Origin: Pseudomonas putida
GTDB lineage: Bacteria > Pseudomonadota > Gammaproteobacteria > Pseudomonadales > Pseudomonadaceae
Assembly (NCBI RefSeq): GCF_001636055.1
Contig: NZ_CP011789.1
Location: 2,976,001-3,040,000 of the forward strand
Reading direction: 5' to 3'
DNA: 64,000 nucleotides
The notes under the pieces were generated by a model. The model worked only from the letters and a program-made list of their open reading frames with translations. It had not been told where the DNA came from and searched no databases. Each line of letters begins with the position of its first letter. Position 1 is the first letter of the stretch. The translations under genes were made by a program, and so were the position numbers. Of the stretch, positions 34,916 to 43,048 are shown one piece after another.

Positions 34916-35090
34916 AGGTGAGTAAGTCCGGTGGTACTAAATACTGACTCGCTAAATAGCGTCTTCTGTTCGATCGGGGTAAGCGGGAACAGGCTGCATC
35001 CGGCAAGCACCATCGGCCCTGATCCAATGCTCATTGGAACGTTGCGCGCAGGGCGGGCTCTCACAAAGAGGGGTACAACGAGGCGTCATC

Positions 35091-35333
35091 ATGAGCATCG
35101 AACGCAGCTTTCCTGAACTTGAAGCCTGGTACGCACAGTACGACGACGTCAGTTACCGGCGCGAGTCGCCGGATGCCTACCACCATGAACTGGTTCGCAC
35201 CGCCGAGGCGCTGCGTGACGATGGTGCCATCGACTGGGATGACTGGCTGGCGCTGAAGGCGTTGGCCGATCAGGCCCATGTCCGGGCACTGGAAGACGCC
35301 GTCCAGGCCCACGTGAATGACCCTGACGCATGA
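35091..35333 (+). CDS. small protein paralogous to 55424-55666, 80 aa
   Basis: An 80-residue acidic protein: MSIERSFPELEAWYAQYDDV, then RRESPDAYHHELVRTAEAL, then IDWDDWLALKALADQAH. The same order of motifs (YDDV, HHELLRQA, VEWHEW, LADRA) is present in the product at 55424-55666, so they form a small Pseudomonas family without known function. Its stop overlaps the ATG of the exonuclease III gene by 4 bp, suggesting coupled translation and perhaps a DNA-damage or stationary-phase context. Confidence 0.72.
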   Translation: MSIERSFPELEAWYAQYDDVSYRRESPDAYHHELVRTAEALRDDGAIDWDDWLALKALADQAHVRALEDAVQAHVNDPDA

Positions 35334-36127
35334 AAGCGCTGAAGATTGCCACCTTCAATATCAATGGCATCCGCAGCCGCCTGCCCGCGTTGTTGGCCTG
35401 GCTGGCGCGGGAGCAACCGGACATCGTCTGCCTGCAGGAATTGAAGGCGGCCGATCAACAGTTTCCTCGCGAGGCGCTTGAAGCGGCGGGTTATGGCTGC
35501 CTTTACCAAGGGCAACCCTCCTGGAACGGTGTTGCAATCCTGGCGCGCGATAGCGAACCACTGGAGGTCCGTCGTGGGCTGCCCGGCATGGAGGACGATG
35601 AGCAGAGCCGCTATCTCGAAGCTGCGGTGCAGGGCGTGCTGGTGGGCTGTCTGTATCTGCCCAATGGCAACCCGCAACCCGGCCCGAAGTTCGAGTACAA
35701 ATTGCGCTGGTTCGAGTGCCTGATCAAGCATGCCCAGGCACTGCATGGCAGCAGCCATCCCACGGTGCTGGCGGGCGATTTCAATGTCGTGCCGACTGAC
35801 CTGGACATCTACAACCCACGTTCGTGGCTCAAGGACGCTCTGCTGCAACCTGAGTCACGGGCGTGTTTCGAACAGTTGCTGGCGCAGGGCTGGGTCGATG
35901 CTGTTCGCCACCTGTACCCAGAGCAGCGCATCTACACGTTCTGGGATTATTTTCGCAATCACTGGGCACGCAATGCCGGACTGCGGATCGACCACTTGCT
36001 GCTCAATCCCGACCTCGCCCCCTTTCTGAAGCGAGCGGGTGTGGATGCCTGGGTACGCAACGAGGCCAAGGCCAGCGATCATGCGCCGGTCTGGATCGAA
36101 CTGGGCAGCCGCCGCCAGCAACGTTAG
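35330..36127 (+). CDS. xthA: exonuclease III (AP endonuclease)
   Basis: A 265-residue XthA-type exodeoxyribonuclease that nicks at abasic sites and trims 3' ends in base excision repair. Motifs: LKIATFNINGIRSRLPAL, IVCLQELKA (catalytic Glu), VLAGDFNVVP (Asp-x-Asn) and KASDHAPVWIEL (Asp-His). Length is normal. It overlaps the preceding small gene by 4 bp. It faces the DUF1543 gene with 29 bp between stops. Confidence 0.94.
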   Translation: MKALKIATFNINGIRSRLPALLAWLAREQPDIVCLQELKAADQQFPREALEAAGYGCLYQGQPSWNGVAILARDSEPLEVRRGLPGMEDDEQSRYLEAAVQGVLVGCLYLPNGNPQPGPKFEYKLRWFECLIKHAQALHGSSHPTVLAGDFNVVPTDLDIYNPRSWLKDALLQPESRACFEQLLAQGWVDAVRHLYPEQRIYTFWDYFRNHWARNAGLRIDHLLLNPDLAPFLKRAGVDAWVRNEAKASDHAPVWIELGSRRQQR

Positions 36128-36156
36128 CGGTCAGCGTTTCGGTCGACCACCGTCGC

Positions 36157-36648
36157 TCAGATGACGATGTAGTCGCTGCGCTGCAGCGTGCCTCGATGTT
36201 CGCCCTCGACCAGGTGCACGTAGCGACCGTCGACCAGGTCCACCGGCAGGCAGTCGTCGACATCCACCACTGTGTCGGTATGCGGCTTCAGCCAACCGGC
36301 TGCCATGCGTCGCTTGCCAATCTGCTTGGCGGCGGCCTTGTCGGTAGCCGTTACCAGCAAGTAGCGGTGATCCTCGCCAAACACGCCAGGTGCGTAGCCT
36401 CCCAGGTTCAGCAAGAACAAGCGCATGGCGCCGGGCGGTGGTGCGGCGTGGCCGAGCTCGACGCGATAGCCATCCACACCGTGGACTTCCAGCCAGGAAT
36501 CGATGTGCAAGCCTTTAGGGCTACCGAACCAGGCGCTGCGCAGCTGCGGGTAGGTCTGGTCGAGCGTGTCGGCGTGGGCGAAGACCACGTCGTGGACTTC
36601 GATGCTGGCTCGAGGATGTCTTCCTCCGAGCATGACAACGTAGAGCAT
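36157..36648 (-). CDS. DUF1543 domain protein
   Basis: A 163-residue protein of the DUF1543 family, starting MLYVVMLGGRHPRASIEVHD, with the signatures VVFAHADTLDQTYPQLRSAWFG and GLHIDSWLEV. The repeated-unit layout (two related halves, the second around RYLLVTATDKAAAKQI) is typical. Function unknown. ATG 36648 matches the conserved family start; the longer frame to 36819 has no ribosome site. Confidence 0.8.
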   Translation of the reverse strand: MLYVVMLGGRHPRASIEVHDVVFAHADTLDQTYPQLRSAWFGSPKGLHIDSWLEVHGVDGYRVELGHAAPPPGAMRLFLLNLGGYAPGVFGEDHRYLLVTATDKAAAKQIGKRRMAAGWLKPHTDTVVDVDDCLPVDLVDGRYVHLVEGEHRGTLQRSDYIVI

Positions 36649-36889
36649 GGGTGAGCCTGTGGTACGGGTCAGGGGGGCATATGTTGGCATAGCGCTTCGT
36701 TGATTGCTCGGCGGTATGCGGGCTTCGTCAAGTGATGCTCGCAGCATGCTGACGCCGCAACCATGTGTGCTCCCGCTCACAGTCGTCGACACTTGATTTG
36801 ACGTAACCCTGTCAGGCAACTAGCTTTCCATGCCTACTTCCTCCGATGCTCTGCATCCGGGCGATAACACAGACAAGGACTGTTGCGTC

Positions 36890-37480
36890 ATGACCATTTC
36901 CCTCAAGCACGGGCTTGCGGCATTTCTCTGCTGCGGTGCAGTTACCGCACAAGCCGAACCTTCCTCGGTCGGCGACTACTGGCTCATCCACCAGCAAGGC
37001 GGCATGTACAAGAACGAAGCCTTCGTCGTCGATGGCGAGCCTGCCAATATCTTCCAGCGCCCGGGCGGTATCCGTTCGCTTGGGGTATTCAGGCTTTACG
37101 AAGAGGGCGCCAAGCCGACCATGACCGCCTATGACGTCGAGGTCGATTGCGCCAAGAATCGTGTGCGCCTCAAGGGTGCGCAGAACGTCGACAAGTTCTA
37201 CAACGATATCCGGCCGGTGAAGGTCTCCACTCAGTGGCAGAAGAAGCCCGAGACGTGGTTGGCGCAGAGCCGTGACTTTCTTTGCCAGCCAAGCCAGCGC
37301 CAGGCCAAGTTCATGATTCCGATGGGCAAGATGCTGCCCACCCAGATGGTGGCGACCGCTCCAGGCCTGTTCCAGTTGCGTAACCGAGAGCATGGCAGGG
37401 ACCTCATCCTGAAGATGGTCGATCAGGCCTTCGACCAGATGCCCGCCCGGAATGCACCTGCCAAGGAGGTGGTGCGATGA
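36890..37480 (+). CDS. secreted protein of unknown function
   Basis: A 196-residue protein with a signal peptide (MTISLKHGLAAFLCCGAVTA, cleavage after AQA). The mature part has two cysteines (VDCAKN and FLCQPS) and is beta-rich (GDYWLIHQQGG, IRSLGVFRLYEEG). The frame upstream of ATG 36890 lacks a signal sequence, so this start is preferred. Its stop overlaps the start of a lipoprotein gene by 4 bp, so the two envelope proteins are made together. No family recognised. Confidence 0.75.
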   Translation: MTISLKHGLAAFLCCGAVTAQAEPSSVGDYWLIHQQGGMYKNEAFVVDGEPANIFQRPGGIRSLGVFRLYEEGAKPTMTAYDVEVDCAKNRVRLKGAQNVDKFYNDIRPVKVSTQWQKKPETWLAQSRDFLCQPSQRQAKFMIPMGKMLPTQMVATAPGLFQLRNREHGRDLILKMVDQAFDQMPARNAPAKEVVR

Positions 37481-37872
37481 AAACACTGCTCTCGCTGATG
37501 ATCACCGCACTGCTGCTCGTCGGCTGCTCTGCCATTCCGACCCTGCCCGAAGCCCAGGCCCGCAGTTACTGGAAGAACCGCCCGGTGGCCCAGGCGGTCG
37601 ATCACTTCGGTACACCCAGCGAGATCGCGCTGGCACCGGAGAAGGACTGGGTGGTGCTGATCTATCGCCGCGACACCTCTTATGTGTCGCGTGAAGCGCT
37701 GGGTACCTACACCGGTCCGCAGAACGGCCAACTGGTGCATACCGAGTATTGGGGCGATGTGGTCAACTCGGCCAGCTGTGAAATCCGCGTGGCGGTCAAT
37801 CGGGCCAGGCAGGTGGACTACCTGCTGACTCGGGGTCGCTGTGGTGGCATCAAGCTCACCCCCAGCGCCTGA
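37477..37872 (+). CDS. small lipoprotein of unknown function
   Basis: A 131-residue protein with a clear lipoprotein signal: MKTLLSLMITALLLVGCSA (lipobox LVGC). The mature part holds QAVDHFGTPSEIAL and WVVLIYRRDTSYVSREALG and two further cysteines (SCEIRV, GRCGGIK), a pattern seen in BamE-like small outer-membrane lipoproteins but without a convincing match. Translationally coupled to the secreted protein upstream and followed by a strong hairpin at 37951-37980. Confidence 0.78.
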   Translation: MKTLLSLMITALLLVGCSAIPTLPEAQARSYWKNRPVAQAVDHFGTPSEIALAPEKDWVVLIYRRDTSYVSREALGTYTGPQNGQLVHTEYWGDVVNSASCEIRVAVNRARQVDYLLTRGRCGGIKLTPSA

Positions 37873-37950
37873 GCAAGCCAGCTCGGGGCTCTCAGACCTG
37901 CTGCCTGAGCCGTTGCAACTGCTTCCCGGGACACAAGCTCGATGAGAAAT

Positions 37951-37980
37951 TCCCTGCCAGCTTCATCAGGCTGGCAGGGA
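37951..37980. terminator. hairpin between convergent genes
   Basis: TCCCTGCCAG (37951-37960) and CTGGCAGGGA (37971-37980), a perfect 10-bp stem with a 10-bp loop. It separates the lipoprotein gene from the convergent hemerythrin gene and can serve both directions. No strong T run is present. Confidence 0.6.
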
Positions 37981-37989
37981 GTGGCCCCA

Positions 37990-38454
37990 TCAGGCGGCCC
38001 GCTGCTCGCCCTTGAGCAACTTTTTCTGGGTTTCCATGGTTTGCCCGAGCTGTTCCAGCATGTCTTTGCCAAGGAGTTTTTTGGCGGTCGGGAAGAGCTC
38101 GCCTTCTTCTTCCTCGATGTGATGCTCCAGCAGCTCTTTCATGACCTTGACCCGACCGGCAAACTCAACGGTGCCGGTGTCAGTGCCGAGAAGGTCAGGG
38201 ATGACGAGGGAGTCGACAGTGCGGTGCTCCTCCTTGGCCTCGTAGTACATCTTCGCTTCTTCCTTGCCCCCGGCTTCCTTGATGGCCGGGTAGAGGATTT
38301 CCTCCTCGAGCGCCGTGTGAATCTGCAATTCCTGCTCGATTCTCTGCAGTAGCTCGGCACGTTTTTTCACGGCTCGCTCTGTGGTGGCGGACAGTTCTTC
38401 AAGAAGCTTCTTCACCAGCTTGTGATCCTGAATCAGCAAATCGATAGCGTTCAT
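37990..38454 (-). CDS. hemerythrin HHE-domain protein
   Basis: A 154-residue four-helix hemerythrin-like protein that should bind a di-iron centre. Ligand motifs: IQDHKLVKKLLEEL (His near 11), LQIHTALEEEILYPAI (His and Glu), AKEEHRTVDSL and ELLEHHIEEEEGELFP. Such proteins sense or buffer oxygen, NO or iron; the exact role cannot be read here. ATG 38454 is preceded by GAGGTAACGCC. The 280-bp gap upstream holds no gene I can support. Confidence 0.9.
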   Translation of the reverse strand: MNAIDLLIQDHKLVKKLLEELSATTERAVKKRAELLQRIEQELQIHTALEEEILYPAIKEAGGKEEAKMYYEAKEEHRTVDSLVIPDLLGTDTGTVEFAGRVKVMKELLEHHIEEEEGELFPTAKKLLGKDMLEQLGQTMETQKKLLKGEQRAA

Positions 38455-38737
38455 GGCGTTACCTCATCACGGGTTGAGAATACAAAACTTGCCTGGGGTT
38501 GAGTCACGGCGAAGCGGCGGGGTTCAACGTTCACGATGGGTGGCATCAGCGATCCAGGCACAGATCAGCGATGACCAGCGCTGCCCGATTAACAGCCAGG
38601 TGGATAAGGTCTTGTGATGGGTTGCCAAGTAGAAGGAATTTAGGCGTGGCGTGGAAATCATATGTCATGCGAGAGACATTGAATGCGCCAGATCCTTTCA
38701 CCCACCCTCAACTGAACAAGAACAAAAGGGGGCTTAC

Positions 38738-38971
38738 ATGAGTTGTCTAATCTGCGCTGGTCAGGCTGAGTCCGTCGAATGCATCAGCGGTTGGGAGGAG
38801 CGGCGATGCTCCCGATGTGGTTGTTACCGGATGTCCCATTCACTCATTCTGATGATGATGGAAGAGGGGCAGATTTTCGATGCCGAGCGTATGCGCGAGT
38901 GGTTGATGTCCCATCGCGACAGGATGCCCGTTCCCAGCATCGATCATGCCCAGGCGATATGGGTGCTTTAG
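38738..38971 (+). CDS. small protein with CxxC pairs, 77 aa
   Basis: A 77-residue protein starting MSCLICAGQAESVEC with a second C-x-x-C-x-C at RRCSRCGCYRM, a likely zinc ribbon. The rest is helical (IFDAERMREWLMSHRDRMP). AAAAGGGGGC lies before ATG 38738. Its stop overlaps the end of the DUF421 gene on the other strand by 4 bp. Function unknown. Confidence 0.65.
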   Translation: MSCLICAGQAESVECISGWEERRCSRCGCYRMSHSLILMMMEEGQIFDAERMREWLMSHRDRMPVPSIDHAQAIWVL

Positions 38972-39411
38972 TCGGCTGGAATGATCGAGATCTTGCCATT
39001 GCGCTCCACGATGGCAAATTTCACCTGCTCGATGTTCTCGATACCCTGGCTATCCCGCGCCGACTCAAGAATGTCGTCTTCCGTGAGGCGCGCGCGGCGC
39101 ATTCGGTGATGCAGAAAGCGCCCGTTTTCGACGACCAGGGTAGCGTGCCCATCCAGAAGCCGCGCCAAGGGCTTGGAGTTGAGCTTCGCCAATGACAGCC
39201 CTACGTCGAGGACGATCAGCGTAGCAATCACCAGCATGGCGTTGGTGAACGAAAAATCCTCACCCAGCAGCGCCTGTTGAGTCGCCTCCCCAATAATCAG
39301 CAGCAAGACGAAGTCGAAGGTGGTCAGGTCGGCCAGAGAGCGTCGTCCGGCTACGCGGAATACCAGCATAAGGGCCAGGTACATCCCAGCTGCGCGGAGG
39401 ATCGAATCCAT
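38968..39411 (-). CDS. DUF421 (YetF/YcaP-like) membrane protein
   Basis: A 147-residue inner-membrane protein with three N-terminal segments including TFDFVLLLIIGEATQQALLG, the DUF421 hallmark, and a small C-terminal soluble domain (LVVENGRFLHHRMRRARLTEDDIL...IEQVKFAIVERNGKISII). Related YetF-type proteins are longer; this is the compact form. It lies 9 bp after the gene at 39421-39927 and ends a three-gene - strand operon that starts with CinA. Confidence 0.87.
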   Translation of the reverse strand: MDSILRAAGMYLALMLVFRVAGRRSLADLTTFDFVLLLIIGEATQQALLGEDFSFTNAMLVIATLIVLDVGLSLAKLNSKPLARLLDGHATLVVENGRFLHHRMRRARLTEDDILESARDSQGIENIEQVKFAIVERNGKISIIPAD

Positions 39412-39420
39412 GACGCACTC

Positions 39421-39927
39421 CTATGGGTAAAGGAATGTGGAGAAGTGGACAGCGCTTCGGGGGCCTGCCCTGACGACGCCCTCCAGGGTACCCACGTGAT
39501 CACTTCGAAGCGTCAGGTACAAGGTGGCCACGCCGTCGTTGCGGGTACCCAGTTGCAGTAACAGGGCAGGGCCGTGCGACATCGAACGTTGCGGTTCCGG
39601 CTGCATGGTCTCGATACTGGCTGCGCGAAGTAAAGAGCCCTCGAGCTCTACCTCCACCGGCTGCCCAGGCTCGCCTCGAACAGTGATGTAGAGGTTGTCG
39701 GTCGTACCACTGCGACTGAGGCGCTGATACTCGACTTTGACACGACCATCCGGGCTGACCACCTCGGCATCGCTGAGCGGGCCGTTGCCGAACAGCCCCG
39801 CCAAGGCCAGCAGGACGATGATGACGAGTACATACCAGCCAACGCGCTCGAAGCGCCAGACGCGTTGCTGCATCGACATGTCTTCTTGAACAGGATTGCG
39901 TCTGGACGCCCATTCGTCTTCCGGCAT
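39421..39927 (-). CDS. single-pass membrane protein of unknown function
   Basis: A 168-residue protein: a short cytosolic part with WRFERVGWYVLVIIVLLALAG forming one membrane anchor near residue 30, then a periplasmic beta-rich domain (VVSPDGRVKVEYQRL, NLYITVRGEPGQPVEVEL, VATLYLTLRSDHVGTL). It lies 12 bp after CinA and 9 bp before DUF421, so it is likely a partner of the DUF421 protein. No family name known to me. Confidence 0.72.
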   Translation of the reverse strand: MPEDEWASRRNPVQEDMSMQQRVWRFERVGWYVLVIIVLLALAGLFGNGPLSDAEVVSPDGRVKVEYQRLSRSGTTDNLYITVRGEPGQPVEVELEGSLLRAASIETMQPEPQRSMSHGPALLLQLGTRNDGVATLYLTLRSDHVGTLEGVVRAGPRSAVHFSTFLYP

Positions 39928-39939
39928 GATCCCTTGCCC

Positions 39940-40443
39940 TCAGGCGCGCTCGCCGCGAAGCCAGCGTTGGTGATAGTGAGCAAGCCGCGTCAGCCCGAAC
40001 AACGCTCCCTGGCGCATGACCTCAGACCGCTCACCGAAGAAACGTTGGGTACGGGTAAATACGGCTGTGGGCTCCCCGGCAAAAGCCCAGGCAAAGCACA
40101 GGGTGCCCGGTGGCACACCAGACTCAGGCGCGGGCCCCGCGACGCCGGTGGTTGCGATCGCAACATTGGCGTCGCTGTCTCTCAACGCCCCCAGCGCCAT
40201 TTCCCAGGCTACTGGTTCGCTGGTCAGGCCGTAGCGTTCGATGGTTTCGGCGCTGACGCCAAGCAAGCGTTTCTTGGCGCTGGGGGAGTAGACCACATAG
40301 CCACTTTCCAGCACCTCCCCGGTGCCTGGCACCGCCGCCAGAAGCGCCACCATGCAGCCTGCCGTGCACGACTCTGCGGTCGTCAGGATCAACTTGTTGT
40401 CTTTGAGATAGCTGAGGGCAGTCAATACGGGTTCGCTTGCCAT
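39940..40443 (-). CDS. CinA-family nicotinamide-nucleotide amidohydrolase
   Basis: A 167-residue free-standing CinA C-terminal domain (PncC type), which deamidates nicotinamide mononucleotide in pyridine nucleotide recycling. Motifs: LTTAESCTAGCMVALLAAVPG, GYVVYSPSAKKRLLGV and IATTGVAGPAPESGVPPGT. ATG 40443 starts the conserved part; the frame to 40533 is unsupported. It begins the operon with the membrane proteins downstream. Confidence 0.88.
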   Translation of the reverse strand: MASEPVLTALSYLKDNKLILTTAESCTAGCMVALLAAVPGTGEVLESGYVVYSPSAKKRLLGVSAETIERYGLTSEPVAWEMALGALRDSDANVAIATTGVAGPAPESGVPPGTLCFAWAFAGEPTAVFTRTQRFFGERSEVMRQGALFGLTRLAHYHQRWLRGERA

Positions 40444-40581
40444 AAGACATGACTCGCTTGTTGTTGTGCGGTGGACGCAATCAAGCGGTGATTGGTTCAG
40501 CGCAATCGGTGTCCACGGCGCAAAAACCAGCACGTGAGGAGGGGTAGCACAACGCTGATTCCATCCCGAAAATCAGGAAGT

Positions 40582-40609
40582 AGGCTCGCCTTCGGCGAGC
40601 CTCTTTTTC
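40582..40609 (+). terminator. intrinsic-terminator-like hairpin with T run on the + strand
   Basis: AGGCTCGCC (40582-40590), 3-bp loop, GGCGAGCCT (40594-40602), then CTTTTTC. The T run is placed for rightward transcription, yet both flanking genes run leftward. On the - strand it would follow the SDR gene but with the A run on the wrong side. Confidence 0.6.
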
Positions 40610-40610
40610 G

Positions 40611-41468
40611 TCAGAGGATCGGTTTCCCGCCGGTAACAGCGTACCGTGAACCACTGATGTAGCTCGCCTCGTCGGAGCCGAGCAGCACGTAGATTGGCGC
40701 GACCTCCACCGGCTGTCCTGGCCGCCCCATGGGGTAGCTGGAGCCGAAGTTTCTTACGGCCTCGTCGGGCATGGTAGCCGGGATCAGAGGCGTCCAGATG
40801 GGGCCGGGCGCAACGCTGTTGACTCGAATCCCTTTCTTCCCTAGTAGCTGAGCCAACCCAGCCGTGAAGTTGGCAATGGCGCCCTTGGTCGTGGCGTAGG
40901 CCAGCAAACTGGGGGATGGGTCGTCGGAGTTGACCGAACTCGTGTTGATGATCGAGCTGCCCTTGGGCATGGAGGGTAATGCTGCTTTGCAGATCCTGAA
41001 GATAGCGGTGATGTTGGTATCGAAGGTTTTCACCCATTCGTCATCGCTGATCTCCTCCAGGGTCTCATGGGCCATCTGGAAGGCAGCGTTGTTGACCAGG
41101 ATGTCTATGCGCCCGAACTGTTTGACGGTCTTCTCGACGATGTCATGGCAGTGCTGTTTCTGCGCCAAGTCTCCAGGGAGCAGAAGACATTTTCGCCCTG
41201 CTGCTTCGACCCAGCGCGCAGTGTCCTGCGCATCTTCATGTTCGTTGAGGTAAGCGATGGCGACGTCAGCACCCTCGCGTGCATAGGCGATGGCGACTGC
41301 CCGCCCGATGCCACTGTCAGCACCGGTGATGAGCGCAATCTTGCCTTCCAGGCGGTTGTGGCCGGTATAGGAGTGCTCACCACAATCTGGATAGGGCTCC
41401 ATCTTGCGTTGTGAGCCGGGGACGCTTTGCGGTTGCGAAGGAAAGGGCGGCGTAGGGAAGTCTCGCAT
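40611..41468 (-). CDS. SDR-family oxidoreductase with N-terminal extension
   Basis: A 285-residue SDR of the same type as 1042-1947: an N-terminal Pro/Gln-rich extension (DFPTPPFPSQPQSVPGS), then [14 protein letters not shown], catalytic LAYATTKGAI, and the C-terminal YISGSRYAVTGGKP. These proteins are commonly induced in osmotic and stationary stress; their substrate is unknown. GCAGGAGC lies before ATG 41468. Confidence 0.9.
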   Translation of the reverse strand: MRDFPTPPFPSQPQSVPGSQRKMEPYPDCGEHSYTGHNRLEGKIALITGADSGIGRAVAIAYAREGADVAIAYLNEHEDAQDTARWVEAAGRKCLLLPGDLAQKQHCHDIVEKTVKQFGRIDILVNNAAFQMAHETLEEISDDEWVKTFDTNITAIFRICKAALPSMPKGSSIINTSSVNSDDPSPSLLAYATTKGAIANFTAGLAQLLGKKGIRVNSVAPGPIWTPLIPATMPDEAVRNFGSSYPMGRPGQPVEVAPIYVLLGSDEASYISGSRYAVTGGKPIL

Positions 41469-41555
41469 GGTAAAAGCTCCTGCGGTTGTGCTACGGATTT
41501 TTTAAGGCTGATCGTGTCAGCGCGCCTTGCCTTTTTCGGTGTGCTGAGAGAGGGC

Positions 41556-42095
41556 TCAACCGACCAGCATCTTGATCAGTTGCTCGTTGAATGCCGGGAT
41601 ATCGTCCGGCTGGCGGCTGGTGATCAGGTTGCCATCCACCACTACCTCTTCATCAACCCAGTCACCGCCTGCATTGCGAATATCGTCCTGCAGCGTCTTG
41701 TAGCTGGTCATCCGCTTGCCTTGGACCAGGCCGGTCGACACCAGCAGCCAGGCGCCATGACAGATGACCGCCAATGGCTTGTTTGCAGAGTCGTGGCTTT
41801 TCACCAGCTTCTGGGCGCCGGGTATCAGTCGGATGGTGTCGGAATTCTGCACGCCGCCCGGCAGCACAATGGCGTCATAGAGATCCAGGTGGGCACTGTC
41901 GAACGTTGCATCCACGGCAAACTCGTCTGCCGGCTTGTCATGGTTCCAGCCGCGTACAGTTCCCTCCTTGTCACTCAGGATGTCGACCACGGCGCCAGTT
42001 TTTTCCAGGGCTTCACGCGGGCCGGTGAGCTCTATCTGTTCAAACCCGTCAGTGACCAGGAAAGCCACGCGTTTGCCGCTCAGTTGCGCATTCAT
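41556..42095 (-). CDS. DJ-1/PfpI-family protein (YhbO/YraA-like)
   Basis: A 179-residue DJ-1/PfpI domain protein. The nucleophile elbow is LAVICHGAWLL (Cys near residue 110), and the acidic partner is in VTDGFEQIEL. This subgroup (PfpI, YhbO) is linked to protection from carbonyl and oxidative stress; protease activity is doubtful. ATG 42095 has GGAG upstream; the longer frame to 42359 runs through the promoter region and is rejected. Confidence 0.9.
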   Translation of the reverse strand: MNAQLSGKRVAFLVTDGFEQIELTGPREALEKTGAVVDILSDKEGTVRGWNHDKPADEFAVDATFDSAHLDLYDAIVLPGGVQNSDTIRLIPGAQKLVKSHDSANKPLAVICHGAWLLVSTGLVQGKRMTSYKTLQDDIRNAGGDWVDEEVVVDGNLITSRQPDDIPAFNEQLIKMLVG

Positions 42096-42114
42096 TGTGA
42101 ATTCTCCGTTTACG

Positions 42115-42267
42115 ATGGACCTGAAAGGGAAGGCCATTCCATCACCCGCGAAGTTCAAAGACGATGCTTCGAATCGCGTCAAGCTGACCAATGGGCAGCA
42201 ATTGAAAAAAATTGCAGGCGTGATTGCTGGCGTGGCGTCGTATTTTGCCGCCTGGCGTTTCCTTTGA
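42115..42267 (+). CDS. possible 50-aa peptide, divergent from the DJ-1 gene
   Basis: A short frame giving MDLKGKAIPSPAKFKDDAS and ending GVIAGVASYFAAWRFL, a basic front and a hydrophobic tail that could insert in a membrane. There is no good ribosome site on the + strand and the frame lies over the expected promoter of the DJ-1 gene. Listed as a weak candidate only. Confidence 0.25.
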   Translation: MDLKGKAIPSPAKFKDDASNRVKLTNGQQLKKIAGVIAGVASYFAAWRFL

Positions 42268-42326
42268 ATTTTTCTCGTCCTTCGTCCCTCACAGGCACAT
42301 GAGTAATATTGCCGGGAGGCTTTGCT

Positions 42327-42485
42327 ATGCAACCAAAAACCGAAGGTCTTGAAGAGCACGGCCCAAGTGGTGTGCCGTTCATCAACGATCCGGAAAAACC
42401 GACTTCACCGCCTTTGAATGATGCTGACGCCACTGGTGCTGCAGAGGCTGAGGAAGACATCGAAGACGATGGCCAATCTCTCTGA
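42327..42485 (+). CDS. small acidic protein, 52 aa
   Basis: A 52-residue acidic protein, MQPKTEGLEEHGPSGVPFIN and onward, ending in EAEEDIEDDGQSL. GGGAGG at 42314-42319 is a strong ribosome site for ATG 42327. It is likely disordered, with no known function. A hairpin at 42491-42514 follows, shared with the convergent KGG gene. Confidence 0.6.
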   Translation: MQPKTEGLEEHGPSGVPFINDPEKPTSPPLNDADATGAAEAEEDIEDDGQSL

Positions 42486-42490
42486 AGAGC

Positions 42491-42514
42491 GCCAGGGCGA
42501 GTTCTCGCCCTGGC
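42491..42514. terminator. bidirectional hairpin between convergent small genes
   Basis: GCCAGGGCGA (42491-42500), GTTC loop, TCGCCCTGGC (42505-42514): a perfect 10-bp stem between the 52-aa gene and the KGG gene. Confidence 0.6.
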
Positions 42515-42537
42515 ACCTTCAACATTGGCCAACGGCC

Positions 42538-42747
42538 TTAGCTGTTGCGACCGCCTCCGTGGCTGTTTTGTCCGCCCTTGCGGCCCGCCTCCGAGGCGCG
42601 TTCACGGTCGTTGGCAAAGTTGCCGCCCGAGGATTGGCCACCCTTGCGCCCCGCCTCGGACGCTTTCTCTCGGTCGTTGGCAAAATTGCCGGGGTTGTTC
42701 TGTGCAGTGCCGCCTTGATGCCCGCGATTGGTTTGGTTGTTAGCCAT
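42538..42747 (-). CDS. KGG-repeat stress protein (GsiB/YciG-like)
   Basis: A 69-residue hydrophilic protein with two copies of NFANDRE(K/R)ASEAGRKGGQ, the KGG motif of general stress proteins such as YciG and GsiB. These proteins are glycine-rich, disordered and induced by osmotic or stationary stress; a protective role is assumed. AGGTGAAAGATC precedes ATG 42747. Upstream lies the motif TGAACACAG-N3-TTCCTGTGT, shared with the 47-residue gene at 17131. Confidence 0.85.
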   Translation of the reverse strand: MANNQTNRGHQGGTAQNNPGNFANDREKASEAGRKGGQSSGGNFANDRERASEAGRKGGQNSHGGGRNS

Positions 42748-42769
42748 GATCTTTCACCTCATGTCAGTC

Positions 42770-42787
42770 ACACAGGAAAGTCTGTGT
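42770..42787 (-). promoter_or_regulatory. ACACAG-N6-CTGTGT palindrome upstream of the KGG gene
   Basis: ACACAG (42770-42775) and CTGTGT (42782-42787). On the - strand the context GGTC-N5-TGAACACAG-N3-TTCCTGTGT matches that at 17338-17359, upstream of another small stress gene. About 23 bp before the start codon. The rest of 42788-43048 shows no gene. Confidence 0.5.
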
Positions 42788-43048
42788 TCAACTTCGACCG
42801 CTAGCCTGGTGGCAATCACTCCCACAAATTCGCATTCACCGGACGAAACGCGTGAAGTATTAGGCGCTTTATTTCATGTGTCCTAGAGCCTGTGCCGCAA
42901 GTAGCCTGCATCGCTACTCATCAGTCCTCTGGCATTGTTTCCACCAAAGGTGGTTGCTCAAAGAAATTCCCGCAATACCAGCCAATAGGCTGAACGCGGG
43001 CTGCTGGGGCAGGGTCAACAACTGGCGATGGAGTGAGGAGGGTGAGGG

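Noticed and set aside
42115..42267. AlgU-like promoter for the DJ-1 gene (GAACTT near 42160 on the - strand)
   Set aside because: The spacing to the next TC is 19-20, unlike the exact 17 of the other sites, so it was not listed.
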